Made by a program: the position numbers and the translations under genes. From Sphingobacterium allocomposti (lineage in GTDB: Bacteria > Bacteroidota > Bacteroidia > Sphingobacteriales > Sphingobacteriaceae), in contig NZ_VNHX01000015.1 of the NCBI RefSeq assembly GCF_008124885.1, positions 1 to 64,000 on the forward strand: a DNA stretch of 64,000 bases. The letters run 5' to 3'. Positions 17,861-27,300 of this stretch are shown piece by piece. How positions within the stretch are numbered: position 1 is the first letter of the stretch; each line of letters opens with the position of its first letter. The notes beneath the pieces were generated by a model that was given only the letters and a program-made list of their open reading frames with translations, had not been told where the DNA came from and ran no database searches.

Positions 17861-19177
17861 ATGTCTTCAATAGAAACGACGTACGTACCGTACAAGGTAA
17901 AAGATATTTCGCTCGCGGAGTGGGGAAGGAAAGAGATAGAGCTGGCGGAGGCGGAAATGCCGGGGCTGATGAGCCTGAGAAAAGAGTTCGGAGCGACCAA
18001 GCCGCTGAAAGGCGCGCGCATTGCGGGCTGCTTACATATGACTATTCAGACGGCTGTGTTGATAGAAACGCTAGTTGAACTAGGAGCAGAAGTCTCTTGG
18101 TCTTCGTGTAACATATTTTCAACTCAGGACCATGCGGCAGCGGCTATCGCGGCGGCAGGCATTCCGGTATACGCGTGGAAAGGTATGACAGAAGAGGAGT
18201 TCAACTGGTGTATTGAGCAAACCCTATTTTTTGGAGAAGAGCGTAAACCGCTCAATATGATTCTAGATGATGGTGGCGACCTCACGAATATGGTATTCGA
18301 CCAGTACACCGAATTAGTAGAAGGTATCAGGGGATTGTCGGAAGAAACGACTACAGGCGTGCATCGTCTGTACGAAAGAATGAAAAATGGAACGCTGCAT
18401 TTGCCGGCGATCAACGTGAATGACTCGGTTACAAAGTCCAAATTCGATAATAAGTATGGATGTCGGGAATCGTTGGTCGATGCAATCCGCCGAGCTACAG
18501 ACTTAATGTTAGCGGGAAAGGTCGCTGTCGTTGCCGGATATGGCGATGTTGGTAAAGGATCAGCGGAATCGTTACGTTCTGCAGGCGTTCGGGTTATTGT
18601 GACCGAGATCGATCCTATCTGTGCGCTTCAGGCAGCCATGGAAGGGTACGAGGTAAAGAAAATGATCGACGCAGTAAAGGAAGCCAATATCGTCGTAACT
18701 ACGACGGGAAACAAAGATATCGTCCGCCCGGAGCACTTCAAACTAATGAAGGATAAGACCGTAGTATGTAACATTGGGCACTTCGATAACGAAATTGATG
18801 TCGCGTGGCTGAACCAGAATTACGGGGCCACAAAAGTGGAGATAAAACCTCAAGTAGACAAATACACAATTGATGGCAAAGATATTATCTTACTGGCTGA
18901 AGGACGTTTGGTGAACCTTGGCTGTGCAACGGGCCACCCTTCGTTTGTCATGTCGAACTCGTTCACGAACCAAACCTTGGCGCAGATTGAACTATGGACG
19001 AATACGGACAAATATGAAAAAAAGGTGTATACGCTGCCTAAGCATCTCGACGAGAAAGTGGCACGTTTGCATCTGGCACATATTGGCGTGGAGCTGGATA
19101 CGCTTACCGAAGAGCAGGCCGCTTATATCGGTGTGACGGTTGATGGCCCCTACAAACCGGAAGCCTACCGCTATTAA
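17861..19177 (+). CDS. ahcY: Adenosylhomocysteinase (S-adenosylhomocysteine hydrolase)
   Basis: 438-residue cytosolic enzyme that splits S-adenosylhomocysteine to adenosine and homocysteine, removing the product inhibitor of methyltransferases and feeding the activated methyl cycle. It carries bound NAD: the Rossmann loop [14 protein letters not shown] has its glycines at residues 226, 228 and 231. Other family landmarks are [54 protein letters not shown] and the C-terminal KPEAYRY. Full length, with its own promoter and a terminator directly after the stop. Confidence 0.98.
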   Translation: MSSIETTYVPYKVKDISLAEWGRKEIELAEAEMPGLMSLRKEFGATKPLKGARIAGCLHMTIQTAVLIETLVELGAEVSWSSCNIFSTQDHAAAAIAAAGIPVYAWKGMTEEEFNWCIEQTLFFGEERKPLNMILDDGGDLTNMVFDQYTELVEGIRGLSEETTTGVHRLYERMKNGTLHLPAINVNDSVTKSKFDNKYGCRESLVDAIRRATDLMLAGKVAVVAGYGDVGKGSAESLRSAGVRVIVTEIDPICALQAAMEGYEVKKMIDAVKEANIVVTTTGNKDIVRPEHFKLMKDKTVVCNIGHFDNEIDVAWLNQNYGATKVEIKPQVDKYTIDGKDIILLAEGRLVNLGCATGHPSFVMSNSFTNQTLAQIELWTNTDKYEKKVYTLPKHLDEKVARLHLAHIGVELDTLTEEQAAYIGVTVDGPYKPEAYRY

Positions 19178-19195
19178 GACTTAGCAGATATTAGC

Positions 19196-19230
19196 AATCC
19201 TCATCTACAGACTAGGTGAGGATTTTTTTT
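19196..19230 (+). terminator. ahcY terminator, overlapping the 3' end of the convergent kinase gene
   Basis: 12-bp stem 19196-19207 / 19213-19224 with one G-T pair and a five-base loop, followed by T8 (19223-19230). The right arm and T-run are also the last codons of the leftward kinase gene (its Lys-Lys-Ile-Leu-Thr end). Confidence 0.9.
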
Positions 19231-19742
19231 ATGGCGTGGAATGCGTTCTCAAACCTGGCATCGCCCTGTCCGGAAATGACTGTGTAGTGGCTTCCAAGCG
19301 CGCCAAGCTCTTTTTTCCAGACCTCCAAAAAGTGCTCGCGTTGATCAGGAAAGTCGCGTAAGGGGTCATCTTCCCAAGGTAGGTCGATATCCATGAGAAG
19401 ATAGTGATTGTAATGCCGCGTGGCAATTTCATCCTTCACGTGCTTCGGCGTGTCGCCAAACAGGTGGTCGCACCAAATTTTTACCGTCATAATTGTCGTG
19501 TCACAGATCAGTAGGTGATTTTTAGCTAAGGGAAATAACGCTTCCTCCAGTGCGATTTGCCCATAAAACATGTTCACCTCGTCCTCCACGGTGTATTGAT
19601 TGTTCAGATGCTGGCAATAGTAACGGGCATATTCGGGTACGCAGACAGTGTGCAGCTGTTGGGCCAGGAACTGTGCCACAGCCGATTTTCCTGTCGATTC
19701 GGGGCCCACTACGGCTATCTTCTGTAATTTGGGGTTAATCAA
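19212..19742 (-). CDS. Ribosylnicotinamide kinase-like P-loop ATPase (NadR C-terminal type)
   Basis: 176-residue single-domain NTPase resembling the kinase domain of NadR. The Walker A loop is GPESTGKS (residues 13-20), followed by PEYARYY, a feature of the NadR kinase/AAA_28 group, and CDTTIMTVKIWCDHLFG as the Walker-B-like region. It lacks the HTH and NMN adenylyltransferase domains of enterobacterial NadR. The gene follows pnuC by 2 nt, which strongly suggests it phosphorylates imported nicotinamide riboside to NMN and traps it in the cell. A thiamine or other nucleoside substrate is less likely but possible, since Bacteroidota also have PnuT variants. Its stop codon lies inside the ahcY terminator hairpin. 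Confidence 0.85.
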   Translation of the reverse strand: MINPKLQKIAVVGPESTGKSAVAQFLAQQLHTVCVPEYARYYCQHLNNQYTVEDEVNMFYGQIALEEALFPLAKNHLLICDTTIMTVKIWCDHLFGDTPKHVKDEIATRHYNHYLLMDIDLPWEDDPLRDFPDQREHFLEVWKKELGALGSHYTVISGQGDARFENAFHAIKKILT

Positions 19743-19744
19743 TG

Positions 19745-20353
19745 TTATCTCGTTTTATTTAAGTAGGCGTGCCGCCAATCGCGGTAACCATTCCATGCAA
19801 TAATAGTAAAAGCTACGTAAAGAATAGCGGTTAACACCAGATCTTTATGTAGATAGAGCGGAATATAGCAAATATCTACTATTACCCAGAGAAGCCAGCT
19901 TTGTAATACCCTTCGCGCCATTAAAAACTGTGCGACAAAACTCATTGCAGTACAAAAGCCGTCAATGTACGGAACGTCCGAATCGGTGAACTTATCTAAT
20001 GCTGTTCCCATTAGCAGGGTTAATAAACCGACAGCGATCAGCACCAATAGCTGTTGTCCGCTCCGAAAGCTGACTACTGGCTTATGCTGGGAAGTCTCGT
20101 CTGTTTTGTTCCAATAGTACCAACCATAAATGGCGGTAGCAACGAAATACAGCTGTAAAAGAGCGTCGCCGTATAGTTTGCTGTCGAGAAAGATAAATGC
20201 ATAGACGCTCACACTGATAATGCTTATCGGCCAGTTAAGTATATGCCGTCTGGCGGCGAGGAAGACACAGAGAAATCCCGAAACGGTTGCCACCCATTCG
20301 GCAAAGGTAGTAGAAAGAAATTGCTGGTAAAGAGAGGTGAAAAAGTCATGCAT
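19745..20353 (-). CDS. pnuC: PnuC-family nicotinamide riboside transporter
   Basis: 202-residue inner-membrane protein with about seven membrane helices, the expected PnuC size. It shows typical PnuC sequence at the front (EWVATVSGFLCVFLAARR, LNWPISIISVSVYAFIFLDSKLYGDALLQ) and the aromatic YGWYYWNK segment. It would facilitate uptake of nicotinamide riboside for NAD synthesis; transport becomes one-way through the kinase encoded 2 nt downstream. It lies 62 nt after the YkuK-like gene on the same strand and may have its own promoter in that gap (TATCTTTA on the minus strand). No riboswitch is recognisable upstream. Confidence 0.93.
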   Translation of the reverse strand: MHDFFTSLYQQFLSTTFAEWVATVSGFLCVFLAARRHILNWPISIISVSVYAFIFLDSKLYGDALLQLYFVATAIYGWYYWNKTDETSQHKPVVSFRSGQQLLVLIAVGLLTLLMGTALDKFTDSDVPYIDGFCTAMSFVAQFLMARRVLQSWLLWVIVDICYIPLYLHKDLVLTAILYVAFTIIAWNGYRDWRHAYLNKTR

Positions 20354-20415
20354 ACCTTTAAATTTTCATTTAAAGATACACTTTCGTTGGAGAAGGCGAG
20401 CCTAAGGGCTACGCT

Positions 20416-20889
20416 TTATTGTACGATTTTGTTTGCGCAATTGGTGCTCGCAAACGACTCGGGCTTGGCTTTAAACTGGAATCCCATGCCCAGGATATAA
20501 CCCATCGCTTCTTTCAGCGCCACGTTAGATTCGAAGTTAGGGTTTGTGTTGATGTCCACATGAACTTCCAGATCGATGTGATACTGGTCGAGAAGCGGAC
20601 ATAATTGATAGGCGATGTCGATAGACTTTTGCACTTCTGTTAACATCCGTTCCTTGATGCTCTGCTTGTGGTTTTTTCGGTCGCGGTGGATAAACATGAA
20701 TCCGCCCTTGTGCTCACGGAGGAAGACGATGACCGTTGCGAATTCGATAACCCCCCGTTTTACCTGGGAATCTGTACCGATGTAGACTTTCAGTTTGTTG
20801 CCTAGATGAGTCTCTCTTTTAATGATGTCCTCAACAGCTTCGTTGATAGACGAGCGGATAGTCTCGCCGTTGTATTTTTGCCAAACCAT
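20416..20889 (-). CDS. YkuK-like RNase H-fold protein (DUF458 family)
   Basis: 157 residues matching the DUF458/YkuK family of small RNase H-like proteins. Visible family features are the first strand KVYIGTDSQVKRGVIEFATVIV with an acidic residue in the IGTDSQ motif, the basic HRDRKNHKQSIKERM segment, and the C-terminal VHVDINTNPNFESNVALKEAMGYILGMGF with conserved Asp. The acidic residues could bind metal as in RNase H, but no activity is established that I know of for YkuK itself. It lies between upp and pnuC on the same strand. Confidence 0.85.
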   Translation of the reverse strand: MVWQKYNGETIRSSINEAVEDIIKRETHLGNKLKVYIGTDSQVKRGVIEFATVIVFLREHKGGFMFIHRDRKNHKQSIKERMLTEVQKSIDIAYQLCPLLDQYHIDLEVHVDINTNPNFESNVALKEAMGYILGMGFQFKAKPESFASTNCANKIVQ

Positions 20890-20967
20890 AACGATGAAAT
20901 ATTTGATATAAATTTATTGATAAAGAAAGCATTATGTTTTTAGTTATTGTTAAGTTTCTGTTATTAG

Positions 20968-21615
20968 TTAATCTTCTTTGTTGCCATAGGCCAGATCGCC
21001 GGCGTCGCCGAGGCCAGGTACTATATAGGCCTTGGAGGTCATTTCATTGTCGACATCGCCTATCCACAGGTTGGCTTCCGGCAGGAAGGCGCGCACATGT
21101 TGAAGACCCTCTTCGGAAGCGATAACGACGGCGATGTGGAGTTCCTTAATATTATATTCCGCTAGCAGGTCTTTACAGCATAAAACAAGGCTACGTCCCG
21201 TTGCCAGCATAGGGTCTGCGACAATGACAACCTTGTCGTTCAAATCGGGCGTATTCGTATATTTTTTGTGAATTTCCATTTCACCGCTTTTTTTGGTATG
21301 TCGGTAGGCGGCGATAAACCCACTGTCAGCCCTGTCGAATACGTTCAATAACCCTTGGTGGAAGGGAAGGCCGGCGCGGATGATGGTAGCCAGTACGGGC
21401 TGATCTTCAAGTACGTGGTGTGTAGCTGTTCCGAGAGGGGTCTCTACAGCGGTAGGCTTATAAGCAAGCGTCTTGCTTATCTCGTAGGCAATGATCTCTC
21501 CCAAGCGTTCCAGATTACGTCTAAACCGCATACGATCCTGCTGTATCTGTACGTCGCGAAGTTCCACGAGATAGTGGTTCGCTATACTGTTTTCTTTCGT
21601 CAAAATCGTTACCAT
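20968..21615 (-). CDS. upp: Uracil phosphoribosyltransferase
   Basis: 215-residue pyrimidine-salvage enzyme that joins uracil to PRPP to give UMP. The PRPP-binding loop is VVIVADPMLATGRSL (about residues 126-140). The uracil-binding C-terminus SKAYIVPGLGDAGDLAYG is intact, and the RAGLPFHQGLLNVF segment matches the UPRT family. Monocistronic in appearance, with about 78 nt to the next gene downstream and 253 nt of upstream sequence shared with divergent uvrB. Confidence 0.96.
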   Translation of the reverse strand: MVTILTKENSIANHYLVELRDVQIQQDRMRFRRNLERLGEIIAYEISKTLAYKPTAVETPLGTATHHVLEDQPVLATIIRAGLPFHQGLLNVFDRADSGFIAAYRHTKKSGEMEIHKKYTNTPDLNDKVVIVADPMLATGRSLVLCCKDLLAEYNIKELHIAVVIASEEGLQHVRAFLPEANLWIGDVDNEMTSKAYIVPGLGDAGDLAYGNKED

Positions 21616-21868
21616 ATTATTGAGTTTCCACTAATTTACTAAATACCATCCAATATTATACCACGTTCATGACGTTAGGACGATAAAGAATTGACGTTTT
21701 TTCAGTAATTTTATACGTCGTTGGAAGTAACCTACGGAACGGACACCGCTCAAACAATCATTTGGGATGCAAACAGTTTAATTGCCCTGATCTGTGTTTT
21801 GATGGGAAATAACGCAAGATGGTTCTTATGTTCCAACGAATGGATTCACGCAGGAAGTACTAGTATAT

Positions 21869-23911
21869 ATGAAATTTAATTTAACATCGGAATATAAACC
21901 TACCGGAGATCAACCTCAAGCTATCAAGGAGCTCGTGGCAGGAATAAATCAGGGGGAGCCGTACCAGACGCTGCTCGGAGTAACCGGGTCGGGAAAGACG
22001 TTCACCATTGCAAACGTCATCCAGGAGACGCAGCGGCCGACCTTGATTTTAAGCCACAACAAAACGCTGGCCGCGCAGCTGTATGGGGAATTTAAACAGT
22101 TCTTTCCTGATAACGCTGTAAACTATTTTGTTTCTTACTACGATTACTATCAGCCGGAGGCTTTCATCGCTTCGTCGAATACCTATATAGAGAAGGACCT
22201 GGCGATTAACGAGGAGATCGAGAAGCTGAGACTCGCGACGACTTCGTCGCTGATGTCCGGGCGTAGGGACATTATCGTCGTTTCGTCGGTTTCCTGTATT
22301 TACGGTATGGGAAACCCGGAAGATTTTTCCCGATCGATATTCCGCTTCGGCGTGGGGATGACCATAAGCCGAAATGCTTTTTTGCACCGGCTCGTCGAAA
22401 TTTTGTATGCGCGGACGACAAGCGATTTCAAGCGGGGCACATTTCGGGTCAAGGGCGATATTGTAGATGTATATCCGGCCTATCTGGACTATGCGTTTAG
22501 GATATCATTTTTTGGCGACGAGATCGATGAGATTAGCGAAATAGATCCGATCTCGGGTAAGACACTCTCCAGATTGGAAGACATAGCGCTATTCCCGGCG
22601 AACCTTTTTGTTACCCCTAAAGAGAAGTTCACCCAATCTATTTGGGCCATACAGGACGAACTTGTCCAACGGAAGGCGCAGCTCGAGGAAGAAGGAAAAA
22701 TGCTCGAAGCTAAGCGATTGGAGGAACGCGTAAACTACGATCTGGAGATGATGCGTGAACTGGGGTATTGTTCGGGTATCGAGAACTATTCACGGTTTTT
22801 CGACGGCAGGAAGCCGGGAATGAGACCGTTCTGCCTGCTGGACTACTTCCCCGAAGATTACTTATTGGTTATTGATGAGAGCCACGTAACGCTTCCGCAG
22901 CTAAGGGCCATGTATGGTGGCGACCGATCCCGGAAGGTATCTCTCGTGGAACACGGCTTCCGGCTCCCTGCGGCGCTGGATAACCGGCCTTTAAACTTTC
23001 CCGAATTTGAGTCTCTTACGAATCAGACCATCTATGTTTCAGCGACCCCCGGCGATTATGAACTGCAACAGACAGAAGGGGTGGTTGTTGAACAGGTTAT
23101 CCGTCCGACGGGGCTGCTCGATCCGGTTATCGAAGTACATCCGGCTGTCAACCAGGTAGACGACTTCCTCGAAGAGGTGGAAAAAACGATAAAAGAGGGA
23201 GGACGTATACTCGCGACAACACTGACCAAAAGAATGGCCGAAGAATTAACTAAATATATGAGCAGGCTGAATATAAAGGTCCGCTATATCCATTCCGAGA
23301 TCAAGACGCTGGAGCGTGTGGAGATCCTAAGAGGGTTGCGTTTGGGCGAGTTCGACGTGCTCGTCGGAGTCAACCTGTTACGGGAAGGACTTGACCTTCC
23401 CGAAGTAACGCTTGTCGCAATTCTTGATGCCGATAAGGAGGGATTTTTACGTTCAGAGAGGTCACTGATTCAGACCATCGGCCGGGCCGCCCGGAACGAC
23501 AGAGGGCGCGTGATTATGTATGCCGACCAGATGACGGACAGCATGCGCATAACGATAGAGGAGACCAACAGACGCCGGGAGAAACAGATTGCTTACAACG
23601 AAGAGCACGGTATTATTCCGCGTACCGTAGGAAAGACAAGAGAGGAAATTCTAGAGCAGACATCTGTGGCAGACTTTAAGCCTGGCGAAGTTAAAGCCTA
23701 TGTAGATCCGGATCCGACGGCTCCTGTTGCGGCCGACCCCGTTATGGAATATTTAGGCGAGAAGGATCTGAAAAAGGCCATAGACAATGTTCGAAAGCAA
23801 ATGGAGAAAGCAGCGAAAGAAATGAACTTTCTGGAAGCAGCAAAATTGCGGGACGAGATGTTCGCTATGGAAAAACGGTATACGGAGCGCTTCGGTAAAG
23901 AGGTTTATTAG
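21869..23911 (+). CDS. uvrB: Excinuclease ABC subunit B
   Basis: 680-residue DNA-repair helicase-like ATPase, the damage-verification subunit of UvrABC. Walker A is GVTGSGKT (residues 37-44). The beta-hairpin region YYDYYQPEAF follows near residue 93. Helicase motifs later on are LLVIDESHV, TIYVSATPGDYE, VGVNLLREGLDLPEV and QTIGRAARN. The C-terminal UVR motif that contacts UvrC is near residue 640 (KQMEKAAKEMNFLEAAKLRD). Full length. uvrC is 12 kb to the right; uvrA is not in the window. No obvious LexA-type box was identified upstream. Confidence 0.98.
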   Translation: MKFNLTSEYKPTGDQPQAIKELVAGINQGEPYQTLLGVTGSGKTFTIANVIQETQRPTLILSHNKTLAAQLYGEFKQFFPDNAVNYFVSYYDYYQPEAFIASSNTYIEKDLAINEEIEKLRLATTSSLMSGRRDIIVVSSVSCIYGMGNPEDFSRSIFRFGVGMTISRNAFLHRLVEILYARTTSDFKRGTFRVKGDIVDVYPAYLDYAFRISFFGDEIDEISEIDPISGKTLSRLEDIALFPANLFVTPKEKFTQSIWAIQDELVQRKAQLEEEGKMLEAKRLEERVNYDLEMMRELGYCSGIENYSRFFDGRKPGMRPFCLLDYFPEDYLLVIDESHVTLPQLRAMYGGDRSRKVSLVEHGFRLPAALDNRPLNFPEFESLTNQTIYVSATPGDYELQQTEGVVVEQVIRPTGLLDPVIEVHPAVNQVDDFLEEVEKTIKEGGRILATTLTKRMAEELTKYMSRLNIKVRYIHSEIKTLERVEILRGLRLGEFDVLVGVNLLREGLDLPEVTLVAILDADKEGFLRSERSLIQTIGRAARNDRGRVIMYADQMTDSMRITIEETNRRREKQIAYNEEHGIIPRTVGKTREEILEQTSVADFKPGEVKAYVDPDPTAPVAADPVMEYLGEKDLKKAIDNVRKQMEKAAKEMNFLEAAKLRDEMFAMEKRYTERFGKEVY

Positions 23912-24014
23912 AGGCGCTCTGATTCTAAGGCAAAGAGATAAAAGCAGTGCATCGTCGGATAGGCGAAAAGCACAGCCTTTACATACAGACCGTTTCGCTT
24001 ATCAGTGAAATTGT

Positions 24015-24443
24015 TTACTTTTTTTCTTCGTATAGCGTATTTTGTCGGTGGATTAACGACCAACAATAGTTTTCCTGCGACAGTTTGTAGTCGTTGTTTG
24101 TATAAAGATGTGGAGCCACGCTGTCAAGTAATATGCTTTCAGGCTCTTCTTTCAGAAAAAGTTCCGCCTGCTGCTTGGTGGAGTCGATTAAGACGAACGC
24201 TGCTGTTTCGAAGTTGGTAGACGTGTCGGTTACATTCATGGTCACTGTGCCTTCCCATGGACGGATACAGTCCTCTTTCAGTTTTGACCAAGTGTAGCCG
24301 GCCGCAACCAAACAGCCCTTCTCGTCTTTTTCGCTTCCTACTAACGATGGCGCTACTTCAGAAGTTGTTGTCGTTTTTTTCGATGGCTGCTGCTGGCAGG
24401 ATAGAAATGCGACCGAACTGAAAATAACTAGCATGTACTTCAT
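24015..24443 (-). CDS. Small lipoprotein of unknown function
   Basis: 142 residues with a clear lipoprotein signal and lipobox (VAFLSC, Cys16), followed by a Ser/Thr-rich linker. The mature part has a compact motif GCLVAAGYTWSKLKEDCIRPWE with two cysteines 16 residues apart. I recall similar C-x(n)-GYxWSxxKxxCIR stretches in other small Bacteroidota lipoproteins, but no function is known to me. The rest (AFVLIDSTKQQAELFLKEEPESILLD) looks like a small beta-rich fold. It is a single gene, convergent with uvrB and divergent from proB. Confidence 0.75.
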   Translation of the reverse strand: MKYMLVIFSSVAFLSCQQQPSKKTTTTSEVAPSLVGSEKDEKGCLVAAGYTWSKLKEDCIRPWEGTVTMNVTDTSTNFETAAFVLIDSTKQQAELFLKEEPESILLDSVAPHLYTNNDYKLSQENYCWSLIHRQNTLYEEKK

Positions 24444-24584
24444 AGGTATCTTTTTTTGATAGAATGGTCATAAACCGTACCAAACAGCGGCTAAAATTAT
24501 AGCTGATGATTTATTTTTATAAAAAAGCTTATTACATTTACATTAATCTAAAAAAATCATTTTAAAATTATTAAATCATTAATA

Positions 24585-25619
24585 ATGAAAAAACCTGTGT
24601 TGGTCATAAAGTTTGGTTCTGCTGCTATTACGACAAAAGAAGGGGAGGTTGACGAACGTATCGTGCTGGAGATTGCACGGCAGACCGCACAGCTGCAACC
24701 GAGATATAATATAGTACTTGTTTCGTCGGGAGCCGTGGCTGCGGGAAAGCGCTTTTTGACCAAGTATGAAGGATCTATATCAGAGCGGAAGGCTGCTGCG
24801 GCCATTGGTAATCCGCTGCTGTTACGCACGTATAGCACATATTTCAAACCGTTTAATATTGCTTTGGCGCAAAGCTTGTGCGAGCGGCAACACTTTGCAA
24901 ATAGGGCACAGTTTTTACAGCTGAAGGATACCTATCAGGAACTGTGGAAAAACAATATTATTCCCGTAGCCAATGAAAACGATGTTGTTAGCAACAAGGA
25001 GCTGAAGTTCTCGGACAACGATGAACTGGCAACGCTGATTGCAGTCGGTTTTGGCGCCGAGCAACTTCTGTTTAGTACGTCGGTGCCGGGGGTGCTGGAC
25101 GCCAAAGGAAACGTGGTGCCCGAAATACAGATTATTGATAAGGCGGCGCTGGGGTTGGCTAGGAAGGACAAGTCGACCGTTGGCCTGGGTGGAATGACCT
25201 CAAAACTGAATTTTGCCCGTCTTGCAAATCAGATGGGAATCCGAACGGTTATTTTCAGCATGCAAACGGAAGATGGTATACTGAAAGCTGTGCGTGGGGA
25301 AACGGGAACTGTTTGTCTGCCTCAGCCGAAAAAGGTGTCTTCAAGGAATAAATGGATGGCGAGCGGTAGCCTTATTAAGGCCATGATAAAAGTGGACGAG
25401 GGAGCCGTCAAAGCCATTCAAAACAGAAAAAGTCTGTTGGCTGTGGGGATAATTGACATCAATCAGCCAATGGAAACCGGCGAGGTATTCCAGATTGCGG
25501 ACGAGCAGGGGGAGATTTTTGCCGTAGCAAAAGCCAAAATAGATGTCGTTGACCTAGCGGCGATTCATAAGAAGAAAAACACAGCCGTCGCTCATGCCGA
25601 CGATATTGTGCTGTTATAA
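24585..25619 (+). CDS. proB: Glutamate 5-kinase
   Basis: 344 residues; first step of proline synthesis, phosphorylating glutamate. The amino-acid-kinase fold begins VLVIKFGSAAITTKEG, continues with the SSGAVAAGKR glycine-rich loop, NENDVVSNKELKFSDNDELATLIA (glutamate/Mg site) and VGLGGMTSKLNFARLA. A C-terminal PUA-like domain runs from about residue 265 to the end (GSLIKAMIKVDEGAVKAIQ...). It is followed within 17-29 nt by proA, so the two form an operon. The kinase is normally feedback-inhibited by proline. Confidence 0.95.
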   Translation: MKKPVLVIKFGSAAITTKEGEVDERIVLEIARQTAQLQPRYNIVLVSSGAVAAGKRFLTKYEGSISERKAAAAIGNPLLLRTYSTYFKPFNIALAQSLCERQHFANRAQFLQLKDTYQELWKNNIIPVANENDVVSNKELKFSDNDELATLIAVGFGAEQLLFSTSVPGVLDAKGNVVPEIQIIDKAALGLARKDKSTVGLGGMTSKLNFARLANQMGIRTVIFSMQTEDGILKAVRGETGTVCLPQPKKVSSRNKWMASGSLIKAMIKVDEGAVKAIQNRKSLLAVGIIDINQPMETGEVFQIADEQGEIFAVAKAKIDVVDLAAIHKKKNTAVAHADDIVLL

Positions 25620-25635
25620 ACGGGATAGCTGTAAA

Positions 25636-26898
25636 ATGCATTACAAGATGAAAGAAAACATAGAAGCGGAGCTACAGGCTGCATATGGTGCGACAAGAGG
25701 TATCCGTATGTTAACTGATGTGGAAAAGAAAGAGCTCCTATTGGATATCGCCTCTTCGCTGCGGGAAAACAAGCAGGTGATCATTTCGGAAAATAGCAAA
25801 GATCTGGCGCGCATGCCTTCCGAAGACCCTCGTTTCGACCGGCTCTTACTGACAGAAGAGCGGATTGAGGCATTAGCGAGAAGTGTAGAAGCGGTGGCTG
25901 ATCTGCCGGACCCAACGGGCGCCCTTCTGTCCCGTACGACGTTGGCCAATGGCTTGCTTGTCGAGAAGAAGACTGTGCCCCTCGGCGTGGTGGGTGTTAT
26001 CTATGAGTCCCGGCCTAACGTCACCGTGGATGTTGCTGCCTTATGTATACGGTCGGGGAACGTATGTTTGTTGCGAGGAGGCACCGACGCCTGGTATTCC
26101 AACACCATTTTGGTGCAGCTTATTCAAAAGGTGCTGTGCGACAGACGGTCTGACGTGCATATCGTACAGCTTTTGCCTACTGATCGCGTATTTGTCTCGG
26201 AATTGTTGACAGCAACAAAATATGTGGATATTATTATTCCCCGGGGATCTCAGACCTTAATAGATTTTGTCCGGGAGCACGCTAAAGTTCCCGTTATTGA
26301 AACCGGGGCCGGCGTATGCCATACCTATGTAGAGAAAACAGCGGATTTAAAGACCGCCGCGAAAATAGTAGCTAACGCGAAGATCTCGCGACCATCAGTG
26401 TGTAATGCATTGGATACCGTCGTATTAGATGCAGCCATTGCTGAGGGCTTTCTTCGAGAGGTAGCAACGTATTTTCAGGAATCAGCCGTAGACGTGTTTG
26501 CGGATCAAACGGCGTATCAGCTGCTGCGGTCGTTGGACTATCCTTATCTCCATCGGGCAGCCGACGAGGATTTCGGCAGGGAATTTTTGTCGTTACAGTG
26601 TTCTATACGGGTAGTGGATAGCTTTGACGAAGCGCTAGCGCATATAGCGCGGTATTCGTCTAAGCATTCGGAATGTATTGTTTCTGAAGATCAGACGAAA
26701 GTGGACCTGTTCATGGATGTAGTGGACGCCGCAGCCGTGTATGCTAACGCCTCCACGCGCTTCACCGACGGCGGAGAGTTCGGCCTGGGGGCGGAGATCG
26801 GTATCTCCACGCAGAAGCTTCACGCCAGGGGGCCATTCGCACTGGAAAAGTTAGTCACCGAAAAGTGGTATGTAACTGGGAAAGGACAAATACGATAG
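25636..26898 (+). CDS. proA: Gamma-glutamyl phosphate reductase
   Basis: Second proline-pathway enzyme; reduces glutamyl-5-phosphate with NADPH. 420 residues from the ATG at 25636, or 416 from the ATG at 25648. Both fit the family better than an earlier in-frame ATG at 25594 that overlaps proB. Aldehyde-dehydrogenase-fold landmarks are VPLGVVGVIYESRPNVTVDVAALC, LIIPRGSQTLIDFV-like IIPRGSQTLIDFV, the catalytic cysteine in SRPSVCNALDTVV, and the C-terminal TDGGEFGLGAEIGISTQKLHARGP. Three nt separate its stop from the next gene, an unknown protein likely co-transcribed with proBA. Confidence 0.96.
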   Translation: MHYKMKENIEAELQAAYGATRGIRMLTDVEKKELLLDIASSLRENKQVIISENSKDLARMPSEDPRFDRLLLTEERIEALARSVEAVADLPDPTGALLSRTTLANGLLVEKKTVPLGVVGVIYESRPNVTVDVAALCIRSGNVCLLRGGTDAWYSNTILVQLIQKVLCDRRSDVHIVQLLPTDRVFVSELLTATKYVDIIIPRGSQTLIDFVREHAKVPVIETGAGVCHTYVEKTADLKTAAKIVANAKISRPSVCNALDTVVLDAAIAEGFLREVATYFQESAVDVFADQTAYQLLRSLDYPYLHRAADEDFGREFLSLQCSIRVVDSFDEALAHIARYSSKHSECIVSEDQTKVDLFMDVVDAAAVYANASTRFTDGGEFGLGAEIGISTQKLHARGPFALEKLVTEKWYVTGKGQIR

Positions 26899-26901
26899 AC
26901 C

Positions 26902-27300
26902 ATGGGGATTAGATATGAAAAAGACACAATTTTAAATTGGATCGAAGAGATCGGCAAGTTTTTACGGTTATTAATCGATAAATCCTTAGATGGTGATCCT
27001 GTTGACCATCAGGCACTGGAGGAAGCATACATGAAGTTCTTCCATAAAGAAAGACGTTGGATGCTCCTGTGTACAGATGAAGAGCTTCTGCTGTATGTGG
27101 AACAGGAACTCGAAGAGCAACAGATCCGTCCTTTGGCCTTATTACTACTTCGTGATGGGCTGCAGACTGTGGATGGGGAGTCCCAGCGGACCTTACTGCG
27201 CAAAGCAAAGCTGCTGATCGAATACGTTTCCGAAAAACTCGGCAGCTTCTCTTTTGACGATTACCATCATTTATCTGAAATCGAAAAAAGGTTGAAATAG
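26902..27300 (+). CDS. Unknown helical protein coupled to proBA
   Basis: 132 residues, not assigned to a family. The start ATG lies 3 nt after the proA stop, so translation is probably coupled and expression follows proline synthesis. The sequence has no signal peptide or membrane helix and is strongly helical and charged (ILNWIEEIGKFLRLLIDKSL; EELLLYVEQELEEQQ; LIEYVSEKLG), with the single cysteine in MLLCTDEE. The pattern of alternating Leu and acidic residues and the short repeats suggest a small alpha-helical, possibly TPR-like or protein-binding module. The tight linkage to proA is the main functional clue. Confidence 0.7.
   Translation: MGIRYEKDTILNWIEEIGKFLRLLIDKSLDGDPVDHQALEEAYMKFFHKERRWMLLCTDEELLLYVEQELEEQQIRPLALLLLRDGLQTVDGESQRTLLRKAKLLIEYVSEKLGSFSFDDYHHLSEIEKRLK

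Noticed and set aside
20354-20415. Riboswitch before pnuC
   Set aside because: Only 62 bases separate it from the upstream gene; no thiamine or NAD aptamer core is visible.
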